The notes below the pieces were generated by a model. It was not told where the DNA came from and did not search any database. It worked only from the letters and a program-made list of their open reading frames with translations. This document shows positions 9,060 through 17,683 of a DNA stretch of 64,000 bases, piece by piece. Numbering within the stretch: the first letter of the stretch is position 1; each line of letters starts with the position of its first letter. The stretch comes from Phytoactinopolyspora alkaliphila (lineage in GTDB: Bacteria > Actinomycetota > Actinomycetes > Jiangellales > Jiangellaceae), in contig NZ_JAAGOB010000004.1 in assembly GCF_010550695.1 (NCBI RefSeq), positions 354,513 to 418,512 on the forward strand, read 5' to 3'. Made by a program: the position numbers and the translations under genes.

Positions 9060-9893
9060 GTGTGTTCATTCGTGGCAGACTCCACAGTTGTGCCGATTGT
9101 CAGCGTTGTCAGCCTCAAGGGAGGCGTGGGGAAGACGTCGGTCGTTCTCGGACTGGCCGGGGCGGCGCTGACACAGGGTCTGTCCACGGTCGTTGTCGAT
9201 CTCGACCCTCAGGGCAACGCCACCACCGCTCTCGACCCCGACGAGATCAAGCTCACGGCCAATGATCTTCTGTCCGACGGTTATCGTGGGCGTCTCTCCG
9301 ACGCGTTGGTGGCGAGCGGGTGGGGGGATGAGGTCCGGCTGCTGGCAAGTGAGCCCGCACTGGAGCGGCGCAATACTCCGGCGGACGGCTCCGGTGGCGA
9401 ACATCGTTTGCGGGTGGGGCTGTCCGGGCTCCCGGACAGCGATCTTGTGCTCATTGACTGCCCGCCGAGCCTGGCGCAGCTCAGTACCAATGCGCTTGTG
9501 GCCAGCGACTTGGTGCTTGCTGTCACCGAACCCACGATGTTCGCGGTCACCGGCGTCCACCAGGCGCTGGCCGCGGCCGACGTGGTGCGGCGAGGTTACA
9601 ACATGCGGCTGCGTCCCGTCGGCATCGTCGTCAACCGCTACCGTTCTCGGTCGGCGGAACATCGTTACCGGCTCGACGAGCTCATCGCCGCCTACCGGGA
9701 CCTCGTGCTCGACCCCGTGCTCCCGGAACGGTCCGCGATCATGCAGGCCCAGGGAAGCTGCGTGCCCGTGCAACGATGGCCTTCGCCGGGGGCACGGGAG
9801 GCGGCCAGGGTGTTCGCCGCTTACCTGCGTGAGATCCTGAGTGCGGTACGGAACGCGGACCGGACCACGTTCCCGGGAGGAGGATCGTCGTGA
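9060..9893 (+). CDS. ParA/MinD-like P-loop ATPase
   Basis: A 277-residue ParA-family ATPase. The deviant Walker A LKGGVGKTS contains the signature lysine, and VVDLDPQGNAT and LVLIDCPPSL give Walker A' and B. It is not the chromosomal parA, because no parB, gidB or oriC genes are nearby. The next gene overlaps it by GTGA and probably encodes its partner. The GTG at 9060 is the longest start. A GTG at 9090, directly before the beta-strand, is an alternative. It likely positions a plasmid-, protein- or envelope-associated cargo, but that cargo is unknown. Confidence 0.85.
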   Translation: MCSFVADSTVVPIVSVVSLKGGVGKTSVVLGLAGAALTQGLSTVVVDLDPQGNATTALDPDEIKLTANDLLSDGYRGRLSDALVASGWGDEVRLLASEPALERRNTPADGSGGEHRLRVGLSGLPDSDLVLIDCPPSLAQLSTNALVASDLVLAVTEPTMFAVTGVHQALAAADVVRRGYNMRLRPVGIVVNRYRSRSAEHRYRLDELIAAYRDLVLDPVLPERSAIMQAQGSCVPVQRWPSPGAREAARVFAAYLREILSAVRNADRTTFPGGGSS

Positions 9894-10180
9894 CTACCTC
9901 GACACCATCCCCGCGGCCAGCTTTGACCCGGCACGGCGACGGTTCGGTGATTCCGGCTGCGCCGCACCTGTCGTCGCTCGCTGTCGACGCGGCCGCCGTC
10001 GTCAAGTCCGCCAAGAAGGCCCGCAAGCGGGCCAAGAACAAGCCGGCTGACGACACGGTGAACCTGACGGTGGTCCTCAGCAAACGGGACCGCAAGCGGC
10101 TTCGCCGGCGAGCCGAGGACTACGGCTGGACTGCGGAGGAAGCCGCCGCGCATGTGTTGCGTGCGTGGGCGGACGATTAG
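9890..10180 (+). CDS. Small basic protein coupled to ParA-like ATPase
   Basis: A 96-residue protein with a GTG start overlapping the ParA stop and a GGAGGATC ribosome site inside the end of parA. The middle is Lys/Arg-rich (KSAKKARKRAKNK). The C-terminal half reads as an amphipathic beta strand followed by helices (VNLTVVLSKRD, then RLRRRAEDYGWTAEEAAAHVLRAW), like a ribbon-helix-helix or small HTH DNA-binding fold. By position it could be the cargo adaptor or centromere-binding partner of the ATPase. No named family was recognised. Confidence 0.7.
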   Translation: MTTSTPSPRPALTRHGDGSVIPAAPHLSSLAVDAAAVVKSAKKARKRAKNKPADDTVNLTVVLSKRDRKRLRRRAEDYGWTAEEAAAHVLRAWADD

Positions 10181-10197
10181 CCGCTCCGGGCCGCTCC

Positions 10198-10285
10198 AAA
10201 TGATCATGTAAACCATGTTTTCCCGTGCTTCGCCATGCCTGCAGGCCTGGTGCCGCACGGGAAAACATGGTTTACATGATCATTT
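10198..10285. repeat. Dispersed palindrome, family B copy 1, at a convergent gene end
   Basis: Perfect 31-base arms at 10198-10228 and 10255-10285 enclose a 26-base loop containing CATGCCTGCAGG. The element fills the gap between the ParA-partner gene and nagA, which converge, and its right arm runs into the nagA stop codon. It would form a very stable hairpin on either strand and could act as a bidirectional terminator. The first 18 bases (AAATGATCATGTAAACCA) are identical to the start of the element at 61554. Confidence 0.8.
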
Positions 10286-11417
10286 AGGGGGTGCTCGTCC
10301 AGGTGCCGCGGGACATGACGGCCTGGACATTGAGGTCGGCGTCGAGCAGCACGATGTCGGCGTCGTAGCCCTCGGCCAGTGCGCCCGTCCGGTGCCCGAT
10401 GCCCAGCAGCCGTGCCGGATTGGTGGAAGCGGCTTGGACGGCGTCGGTCATCGTGAAGCCGGCCTCCGTCACGGCGAATCGGAACGCCGCGTCCATGGTG
10501 AGGGTGCTGCCGGCGATGGAACCGCCGTCGACGAGCCTGGCCACGCCATCGCTTACGGTGACGGCCAGTCCTCCGAGGACGTACTCGCCGTCGCCCACGT
10601 CGGTTGCCGCCATCGCGTCGGTGACCAGCGCCACCCGTCCGGCGCCGGCGGAACGGTAGGCGTGCGCGGCGACCGCCGGATGCAGATGCACGCCGTCGAG
10701 GATGAGCTCCACAGTGACCCGCTGGTCTTCCAGCAGCGCCAGGATCGGGCCGGGCTGCCGATGATGGATCGGAGTCATGGCGTTGAACAGATGCGTCGCG
10801 ACGGTCGCCCCGGCGTCGATCGCCTTGCGAACCTGCGCGTACGTGGCATCGGTGTGGCCCACAGCGGCGATCGCGCCCGCGTCCACGATGCTCCGGATGG
10901 CGTCCAGCGCCCCGTCGAGCTCCGGGGCCAGCGTCACCATGCTCACCCGGCCACGACCCGCGTCGAGCAGCCGGTGAACCACGCGCTGCTCCGGAGCAGC
11001 GAGGGCATTGGGGTCATGGGCGCCCTTGCGTTGCGGCGAGATCCAGGGTCCTTCTAGGTGCACGCCGGCGATCAGTCCGTCATCCGCCAGATCGGCGAGG
11101 GCTCGCACGTCGCGCTCCAGGGCGTCCGGAAACCCGGAGACGAGGCTGGCGACGATCGTGGTGGTGCCATGCCGGCGATGCGTCTCGGCGAACGTCCGCA
11201 CCTGCTCCGGATCGGCGCCGACGACGGTCGCTCCGCCACCGCCGTGGGTATGCAGGTCGACGAAGCCGGGGACCAGCCAACCGGAGACCTGGCGATCGGC
11301 CGGCCGTGGTGGTGTACCGGCGCCGATACTGGCGATGCGCTCGTCGGTCACTTCGAGCCAGCCGTCGTCAACGACGCCGTCGAGGGTCACGATCGACGCG
11401 CCAGCGATAAGTGTCAT
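10284..11417 (-). CDS. nagA: N-acetylglucosamine-6-phosphate deacetylase
   Basis: A 377-residue amidohydrolase that converts GlcNAc-6-phosphate to glucosamine-6-phosphate in amino-sugar and cell-wall recycling. The HxH motif is H56/H58 in VDLHTHGGGG. E122 in HLEGPW, H188 in GHTDATY and H209 in HLFNAM are metal or substrate ligands. D267 in LVTDAMAATD is the catalytic acid/base. Length is normal. No nagB or PTS gene is adjacent, and its promoter is shared with the divergent gene at 11449. Confidence 0.92.
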   Translation of the reverse strand: MTLIAGASIVTLDGVVDDGWLEVTDERIASIGAGTPPRPADRQVSGWLVPGFVDLHTHGGGGATVVGADPEQVRTFAETHRRHGTTTIVASLVSGFPDALERDVRALADLADDGLIAGVHLEGPWISPQRKGAHDPNALAAPEQRVVHRLLDAGRGRVSMVTLAPELDGALDAIRSIVDAGAIAAVGHTDATYAQVRKAIDAGATVATHLFNAMTPIHHRQPGPILALLEDQRVTVELILDGVHLHPAVAAHAYRSAGAGRVALVTDAMAATDVGDGEYVLGGLAVTVSDGVARLVDGGSIAGSTLTMDAAFRFAVTEAGFTMTDAVQAASTNPARLLGIGHRTGALAEGYDADIVLLDADLNVQAVMSRGTWTSTP

Positions 11418-11448
11418 GCACTAGAAGGTAGCCGGTACCGTCGAACCC

Positions 11449-12201
11449 ATGACGCTGACCATCGACCGGCGCTTCCGCGGCCCGGCCTCGTCGGGCAACG
11501 GCGGCTACGTGGCGGGCCGGCTAGCCGGGTACCTGGACGCCGACGCGGTGACGGTGACGTTGCGCCGTCCGCCTCCCCTGGAGGTGCCCCTCGATGTGCG
11601 TGTGGACGCCGGTGGCGTCGTACTCCTCCTAGACCCCGCAGGCGAGGGCGAGACGGACGACGCGACCGCCGCGAGCATGCCGGCGGCGTCGGCCCCGGGC
11701 CACGTCACGGTCGCGGAGGCTGCCCCGGCGGATGAGAGCGCTCTGGTGGCTGTGCCGGCCGTCGGTGAGCACGACGCCCGGGAGATATCGCGCGCCTATC
11801 CGGGGCTGCGTGAGCATCCCTTCCCGGAGTGCTTCGTCTGCGGTACTCGACGCCGGGCCGGTGACGGCATGCGGCTCTTCCCCGGCAGGCTCGGCGACGG
11901 AAGGACAGCGTGCGTATGGACGGTCGACGAGGATCTCGCGGCAGACCCGTGCTTCGTCTGGTCGGCGCTGGACTGCCCCGGCGGCTGGAGCGCGCCCATC
12001 GAAGGGCGCCCGATGGTGCTGGGGCGAGTGACGGCTCAGGTCGACGACGTCCCGGCCGCAGGCGAATCGTGCGTGGTCATGGGCAGGTTGCTCGGCACGG
12101 AGGGACGCAAGACGTGGACCGCGACCACCGTGTACGGCGCGGACGGTCGGCGGCTGGGAAGTGCCCACGCCACCTGGATAACCATCGGCTCTGCTCGCTG
12201 A
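11449..12201 (+). CDS. Hotdog-fold thioesterase-like protein
   Basis: A 250-residue protein divergent from nagA. The C-terminal half has the hotdog-type pattern of actinobacterial thioesterase-family hypotheticals: HPFPECFVCGTRR, an FPGRLGDGR turn, ALDCPGGW and PMVLGR. The conserved FVCGT cysteines may bind metal or just mark the family. The N-terminal half resembles a second, degenerate hotdog repeat (RFRGPASSGNGGYVAGR). The acyl-thioester substrate is unknown. Confidence 0.65.
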   Translation: MTLTIDRRFRGPASSGNGGYVAGRLAGYLDADAVTVTLRRPPPLEVPLDVRVDAGGVVLLLDPAGEGETDDATAASMPAASAPGHVTVAEAAPADESALVAVPAVGEHDAREISRAYPGLREHPFPECFVCGTRRRAGDGMRLFPGRLGDGRTACVWTVDEDLAADPCFVWSALDCPGGWSAPIEGRPMVLGRVTAQVDDVPAAGESCVVMGRLLGTEGRKTWTATTVYGADGRRLGSAHATWITIGSAR

Positions 12202-12256
12202 GAGAAAAACCATTGCCTCGCGCCCCGTGTCCCGTCTAGCGTATTGAGTACACGGG

Positions 12257-12267
12257 AAAGGAGGTGG
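12257..12267 (+). promoter_or_regulatory. Near-consensus Shine-Dalgarno before a 12-codon ORF
   Basis: AAAGGAGGTGG at 12257-12267, within GGGAAAGGAGGTGGTC, pairs with almost the whole 3' tail of 16S rRNA. Eight bases separate it from the ATG at 12276. It is the strongest ribosome site noticed in the window. Confidence 0.65.
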
Positions 12268-12275
12268 TCTCAGGA

Positions 12276-12314
12276 ATGCATAGTTCTTGGACTCGTGAGG
12301 TGGCTGCTCGTTAG
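12276..12314 (+). CDS. Twelve-residue leader-like peptide ORF
   Basis: The reading frame MHSSWTREVAAR then stop sits behind a near-perfect Shine-Dalgarno with 8-bp spacing. No plus-strand structural gene follows within 1 kb except citA at 13449, because pdxH lies on the other strand. A branched hairpin with a T-run begins 75 bp after the stop. This looks like a leader peptide with attenuator, or a short translated RNA that ends at the terminator. I do not recognise the peptide family with certainty. Confidence 0.5.
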   Translation: MHSSWTREVAAR

Positions 12315-12388
12315 CCGCCCTGCTCGACGCAGGACCTGGTGACACCTGGTTCGCCGGCCGGACGGCTGGCAATCTCGAGCAGTCACCC

Positions 12389-12463
12389 GGCCCGTGGGCT
12401 CCCGGGGCTTAGTCCTCCTGGGCCGTGTCATCCGACACGGAAGCAGCCCACGGGCCGCTTTTT
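12389..12463 (+). terminator. Branched rho-independent terminator
   Basis: Perfect 12-base arms (GGCCCGTGGGCT at 12389 and AGCCCACGGGCC at 12445) enclose an inner hairpin (CCGTGTC/GACACGG). They are followed by GCTTTTTTG. The T-run shows it acts on plus-strand transcripts, that is, the RNA carrying the 12-codon ORF. With the short ORF it accounts for most of the gene-free stretch 12202-12586. Confidence 0.8.
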
Positions 12464-12586
12464 TGTTCAGTCGAAAGGACTTCCAGCGTCGTGGTGCCGG
12501 TGTGCGCCCGGTGCGCACATGCTCGGACGCTCCGCCGTCACAGCGCCTGCGAATACCGGCGCCGTGGCCGCTCCGTGGTTTTCACA

Positions 12587-13228
12587 TCAGGGCGCCAGCC
12601 GCTGGATCGCCCAGCCGTCGTCGCCGTCACGTCGGTAGACCAGGCGGTCGTGGAGCCGCCCGGGACCGCCTTGCCAGAACTCGACCGTCTCCGGCAGGAC
12701 CCGGTAGCCGCCCCAGAACTCCGGCAGGGGGATGGTGTCAGGGAACCTCTCGGCCACCTGGGCAGCCTGTGCTTCGAGCTCGTGCCGCGATGTCAGTGGA
12801 GAGGACTGCGCGCTGGCCCACGCCCCGAGTTGCGACTCTCGGGGTCGGGTGAGCCAGTACGCCTGGCTTTCCTCCCGCGAGATGGCCTCGGCCACTCCGC
12901 AGACGCTCACCTGCCGCTCCATCGGAAACCAGGGAAAGCAGAGGGCGACGTGCGGATTCTGCGCGATTTCGACCGCCTTGCGAGAGCCATGATTCGTGAA
13001 GAACACGAAGCCCTCGGCATCCAGCTCCTTCAGCAGCACGTGGCGGCTGCTCGGTATGCCCGACGATGTGGCGGTGGATAACACCATCGCGTTCGGCTCG
13101 GCGAGCCCTGCGGTAAGCGCGTCGTGCAGCCAGTTCCGGAACTGGGTGAAGGGGTCCGGCGGCGCATCCTGTTCCAAGAGCCGCGCCGCGGTGTAGCGTC
13201 TGCGCATCCGGCCCAGATTGTTCTTCAC
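12587..13228 (-). CDS. pdxH: Pyridoxamine 5'-phosphate oxidase
   Basis: A 213-residue FMN-dependent enzyme that makes pyridoxal 5'-phosphate from PNP or PMP, the last step of the B6 salvage pathway. Family landmarks are RHVLLKELDAEGFVFFTNHGSRK (FMN/PLP site), VALCFPWFPMERQV, and the C-terminal PEFWGGYRVLPETVEFWQGG with RLHDR. Length and order are normal. It is divergent from citA and encoded alone. Confidence 0.93.
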   Translation of the reverse strand: MKNNLGRMRRRYTAARLLEQDAPPDPFTQFRNWLHDALTAGLAEPNAMVLSTATSSGIPSSRHVLLKELDAEGFVFFTNHGSRKAVEIAQNPHVALCFPWFPMERQVSVCGVAEAISREESQAYWLTRPRESQLGAWASAQSSPLTSRHELEAQAAQVAERFPDTIPLPEFWGGYRVLPETVEFWQGGPGRLHDRLVYRRDGDDGWAIQRLAP

Positions 13229-13448
13229 ACGCCAAGCCTTTCATTCGTGGAGCCTCCGCGCCTACCGACTCTCCGGTGCAAGATCTTCGGACGGAGAGCC
13301 GTTGCGCACGAGAAATGTGGGAAACAGCACATTAGGTGCGTCTGAACTTGTAACAAGTCACCATGCCGTGGGCATGATGGACACTCTGCCTTGATGGCTA
13401 TCGTCCCGTGTGCGCTGTGTTACATGGGCCTGACACGAAGGAGTGTGC
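13229..13448. promoter_or_regulatory. Divergent pdxH/citA promoter region
   Basis: The 220-bp gap holds the promoters of pdxH (minus) and citA (plus). Two short palindromes stand out: ACTTGTAACAAGT at 13346-13358, and ATGCCGTGGGCAT just after it. Either could be a regulator site, but no family is recognised. AAGGAG at 13437-13442 is the citA ribosome site. Confidence 0.4.
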
Positions 13449-14555
13449 ATGTCGGAGGTCCAGCATGGCCTGGAGGGCGTTATCGCATTCGAGACGCACA
13501 TCGCCGAGCCGGACAAGGAAGGCAGTGCGCTTCGCTACCGCGGCGTCGACATCGACGACCTGGTAGGGCGTGTGCCGTTCGAACGGGTATGGGGCCTGCT
13601 GGTCGACGGGAGTTTCGATCCGGGTCTGCCGGCCGACGAGCCGTTCCCGATCCCGGTGCACACCGGTGACGTTCGTGTCGACGTGCAGAGCAGCGTCGCG
13701 ATGCTGGCTCCGTTGTGGGGCTTCCAACCGTTGCTGGACACCACCGACGACGAAGCCCGCGCCCAGCTGGCCCGAGCCACCGCGATGGCGCTGTCCTTCG
13801 TCGCCCAGTCGGCTCGCGGCACCGGGCTGCCCATGGTCCCGGAGAGCCAGGTCGACGAAGCTAGCAGCGTGGTGGAACGGTTCATGACGCGCTGGCGCGG
13901 CGAGCCCGACCCGCGGCACGTCAAGGCCGTCGACGCCTACTTCACCTCTGCCGCCGAGCATGGGATGAACGCCTCTACTTTCACCGGCCGGGTGGTCGCG
14001 TCGACCGGCGCCGATGCCGCGGCGTCGCTGTCCGCGGCTATCGGCGCCATGAGCGGGCCTCTGCACGGCGGTGCCCCCTCGCGTGTCCTTGCGATGGTCG
14101 AGGAGATCGAGCGCAGCGGCGACGCCGTGGGCTATGTCAAGGGCATCCTCGACCGTGGTGAGCGGCTGATGGGCTTCGGCCACCGCGTCTACCGTGCCGA
14201 AGACCCACGGGCGCGCACCCTCCGCCGGGTTGCCAAGGAGGTCGGTGCTCCCCGCTACGAGGTCGCGGAGGCCTTCGAGAAGGCCGCGCTGGCGGAGCTC
14301 GCCGAGCGCAAGCCGGACCGTGTGCTGGCCACCAACGTCGAGTTCTGGGCCGCGATCATTCTGGACTTCGCCGAGGTGCCGGCCTCCATGTTCACGTCGA
14401 TGTTCACCTGCGCCCGGACCGCCGGTTGGAGCGCCCACATCCTCGAGCAGAAGAAGACCGGACGCCTGGTCCGGCCGTCGGCCATCTACACAGGCCCGGG
14501 CGGTCGCTCCCCTGACACGATCGAGGGCTGGAATCCTGACTGGTCGACCGCCTGA
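13449..14555 (+). CDS. citA: Citrate synthase 2 (CitA type)
   Basis: A 368-residue citrate synthase condensing acetyl-CoA and oxaloacetate. H171 (EHGMNASTF), H206 (GPLHGG) and H245 (MGFGHRVY) are active-site or ligand residues. The usual catalytic Asp motif reads NVEFW, with Glu at 298, a variant I recall from the actinobacterial CitA subfamily. The protein is shorter than GltA, as CitA is. The ATG at 13449 is preferred over GTG 13443 because AAGGAG lies six bases before it. A hairpin follows the stop. Confidence 0.9.
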   Translation: MSEVQHGLEGVIAFETHIAEPDKEGSALRYRGVDIDDLVGRVPFERVWGLLVDGSFDPGLPADEPFPIPVHTGDVRVDVQSSVAMLAPLWGFQPLLDTTDDEARAQLARATAMALSFVAQSARGTGLPMVPESQVDEASSVVERFMTRWRGEPDPRHVKAVDAYFTSAAEHGMNASTFTGRVVASTGADAAASLSAAIGAMSGPLHGGAPSRVLAMVEEIERSGDAVGYVKGILDRGERLMGFGHRVYRAEDPRARTLRRVAKEVGAPRYEVAEAFEKAALAELAERKPDRVLATNVEFWAAIILDFAEVPASMFTSMFTCARTAGWSAHILEQKKTGRLVRPSAIYTGPGGRSPDTIEGWNPDWSTA

Positions 14556-14559
14556 GTAG

Positions 14560-16079
<1,520 letters not shown>

Positions 16080-16140
16080 GGCTCCGGGCGGGACCGTCGA
16101 GAGTCGTGGCTGGTTCCGCTGGGCGACTCACGACGAGGAA

Positions 16141-16170
16141 GGGCCCGGAACCGTTGGGGGTTCCGGGCCC
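16141..16170 (+). terminator. Strong hairpin terminator downstream of serC repeats
   Basis: Perfect 12-base arms GGGCCCGGAACC and GGTTCCGGGCCC surround a six-base loop, followed by ATCCTTAT. Likely the transcription end of serC, displaced about 330 bp from the stop by the tandem repeats. Confidence 0.7.
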
Positions 16171-16560
16171 ATCCTTATGTGGGTGTCTCCCGCTTCACCA
16201 GAGTGATAGGTCGTAGCGCAGCGGGAGAAGTGTGGCGGACGGACACGTCGGGAGAGGCACCTGGCTGTGCGGGCGGCAACAGCCAGGCGCTACCCCGGAT
16301 ACCTCCGCGTGGAGGCTTTGCGCTCCCCCGCCGTGTTCGTTCGTGTCGATCGTAGACTCCGGCCTCGTGCCGACGCGATCATCCTTTCGGACACCTTCGC
16401 GTGGCCAGGTGGTGTATGAATGTCGACGTTCGCCCGGTGAAACGCGGAACGGGACGGCGAAGCCGTCACCCGGTATTCGGAACTCAATCCCCGGCGTGGG
16501 ATCCTCAAGTAGAGCGGCGACGGGGCCGAATCCCCGGTAAGGTCGCAGCTTGGAGGCGGT

Positions 16561-16644
16561 GTGAGGCCCAAGGAGACGCGACGTATCGTCGCGACGGTGC
16601 TGGTGGTGATGATCGCTGTGGTGGTCATCGCTGCGATCGTGTGA
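16561..16644 (+). CDS. 27-residue single-span membrane peptide
   Basis: A GTG start with GGAGG four bases upstream opens a 27-codon frame. It encodes a basic head (RPKETRR) followed by one uninterrupted hydrophobic helix of Val, Ile, Ala, Leu and Met, and then stop. The layout (ribosome site, positively charged N-terminus, one TM helix) is typical of real small membrane proteins in actinobacteria. The function is unknown. The 5' side is a GC-rich structured segment that may be its leader. Confidence 0.6.
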   Translation: MRPKETRRIVATVLVVMIAVVVIAAIV

Positions 16645-16984
16645 CGTCGAACGCACCCGAGAGGGGCCGTTCCGCGTCGGAGTTGGCGCGGTGACTTCGT
16701 CTCGGCTGGATGGCCACGCGGCTCTCCCGTCATAGTGGGAGTTCGGGCTGCGTTGCCGGGCGTGAGCCGGCGTGTACCTGAGCCGGCGTGTCCCCAGTCC
16801 TGGGTCGCGGGTAGGGGATGCCCACGATATGCGCCGTTGGCGTGTGTGAAGCGTCGTTGGAAGGGCGTGTGAAGGGCCGTGGAAGTTCCGGCCGGTGCTC
16901 GTGGGTTTAGGACGGTCGTGCCTCGTGCCGTGTGATTTCCGCCCGGTTGTGGCGGCGGGGCGCTACACGACTGACCGCACACCT

Positions 16985-17069
16985 GTTGTGAAGATCGTCG
17001 TGGGCGTTATGACTGGAGCAAAATCCGTGGTCAAAAGGTTGTGAAGATCGTCGTGGGCGCTATGGCCGG
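16985..17069 (+). repeat. Short direct repeat
   Basis: GTTGTGAAGATCGTCGTGGG followed by CG(T/C)TATG occurs at 16985 and again at 17038, a 53-bp spacing. It could be a duplicated regulatory site or a residue of past duplication. Confidence 0.55.
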
Positions 17070-17109
17070 GTAAGAGCCCGGCGGGGGAGGCGCGCGGGTC
17101 TGTGGCCTG

Positions 17110-17664
17110 TCAAGGCTTGCCGAAGGGAAGTTCCGCGACGGTCTCGTAGCGGGCGCGCCCGTCGCTCCCGGCTCGCAGATGTGACTGGATCAGGCTGAGG
17201 TGAGTGGCCCGCCAGGGTGGCCCGTTGTATTCCGACAGGGCATCGGCATACGGCCGGAGATCGGTGTCCGGAGTACGTGTCCGGGCAACGGTGACATGCG
17301 GGCGGAACGGGCGCGCAGGCGCCTTCTGGGACGATCCGGCTCGCCGCCCAGCGGCTTCGGAGGAGGCGGCGAGGCGGCGCAAGAGGTCGGTGTCGCCGTC
17401 GACTCCCGCCCAGAGCACGGCCCGCCCGAACCGGCCGGAGCCCACGACGCGGAGATTCATCGGCACGTGCCGACGTGCGGCCCGGGTCAGCCGTTCGATC
17501 AGCTCGCTCAGGCGTTCCGGTGGCATCGACCCGTAGAAAGCCAGGGTGACGTGCAGTGATTCCGGCCTGACCCAGCGTAGATGGTCGTCCCGGACGGCAT
17601 CCACGGCCGCGGCGAGGTGGTCGCGGACGGAGCCGGGCGGATCGATCGCCGCGAACAGTCTCAC
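17110..17664 (-). CDS. thpR: RNA 2',3'-cyclic phosphodiesterase (2'-5' RNA ligase family)
   Basis: A 184-residue 2H phosphoesterase that opens 2',3'-cyclic phosphate ends. The two HxT motifs are in LHVTLAF and PHVTVAR. The family normally begins (M)RLFAAIDPP, matching the GTG at 17664, which has AGGAGG six bases upstream; the frame is open to 17706 but the extension is not supported. It lies 19 bp after the MFS gene and may be the last gene of the marR-MFS-thpR unit. Confidence 0.85.
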   Translation of the reverse strand: MRLFAAIDPPGSVRDHLAAAVDAVRDDHLRWVRPESLHVTLAFYGSMPPERLSELIERLTRAARRHVPMNLRVVGSGRFGRAVLWAGVDGDTDLLRRLAASSEAAGRRAGSSQKAPARPFRPHVTVARTRTPDTDLRPYADALSEYNGPPWRATHLSLIQSHLRAGSDGRARYETVAELPFGKP

Positions 17665-17683
17665 CGGCAGCCTCCTGCTGGGA

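Larger units (their letters stand above)
16171..17109. other. Gene-poor region with structured segments
   Basis: About 0.94 kb with no convincing long gene. It holds a hairpin CCTGGCTG/CAGCCAGG at 16260-16287, a hairpin GACGGC-GAA-GCCGTC at 16453-16467 inside further complementary GC tracts, a tiny membrane ORF at 16561, and a direct repeat GTTGTGAAGATCGTCGTGGG at 16985 and 17038. The open frame on the minus strand from 16982 to 16290 has Pro/Arg/Thr-rich composition and is probably spurious. No known riboswitch signature was recognised. Confidence 0.5.

Noticed and set aside
16400..16560. Cobalamin or c-di-AMP riboswitch
   Set aside because: The sequence is self-complementary, but the conserved core strings of these families as I know them are missing.
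16290..16982. 230-codon minus-strand frame in the gene-poor region
   Set aside because: Pro/Arg/Thr-rich composition, no ribosome site, no recognisable domain, and it runs opposite the better-supported small ORF at 16561.
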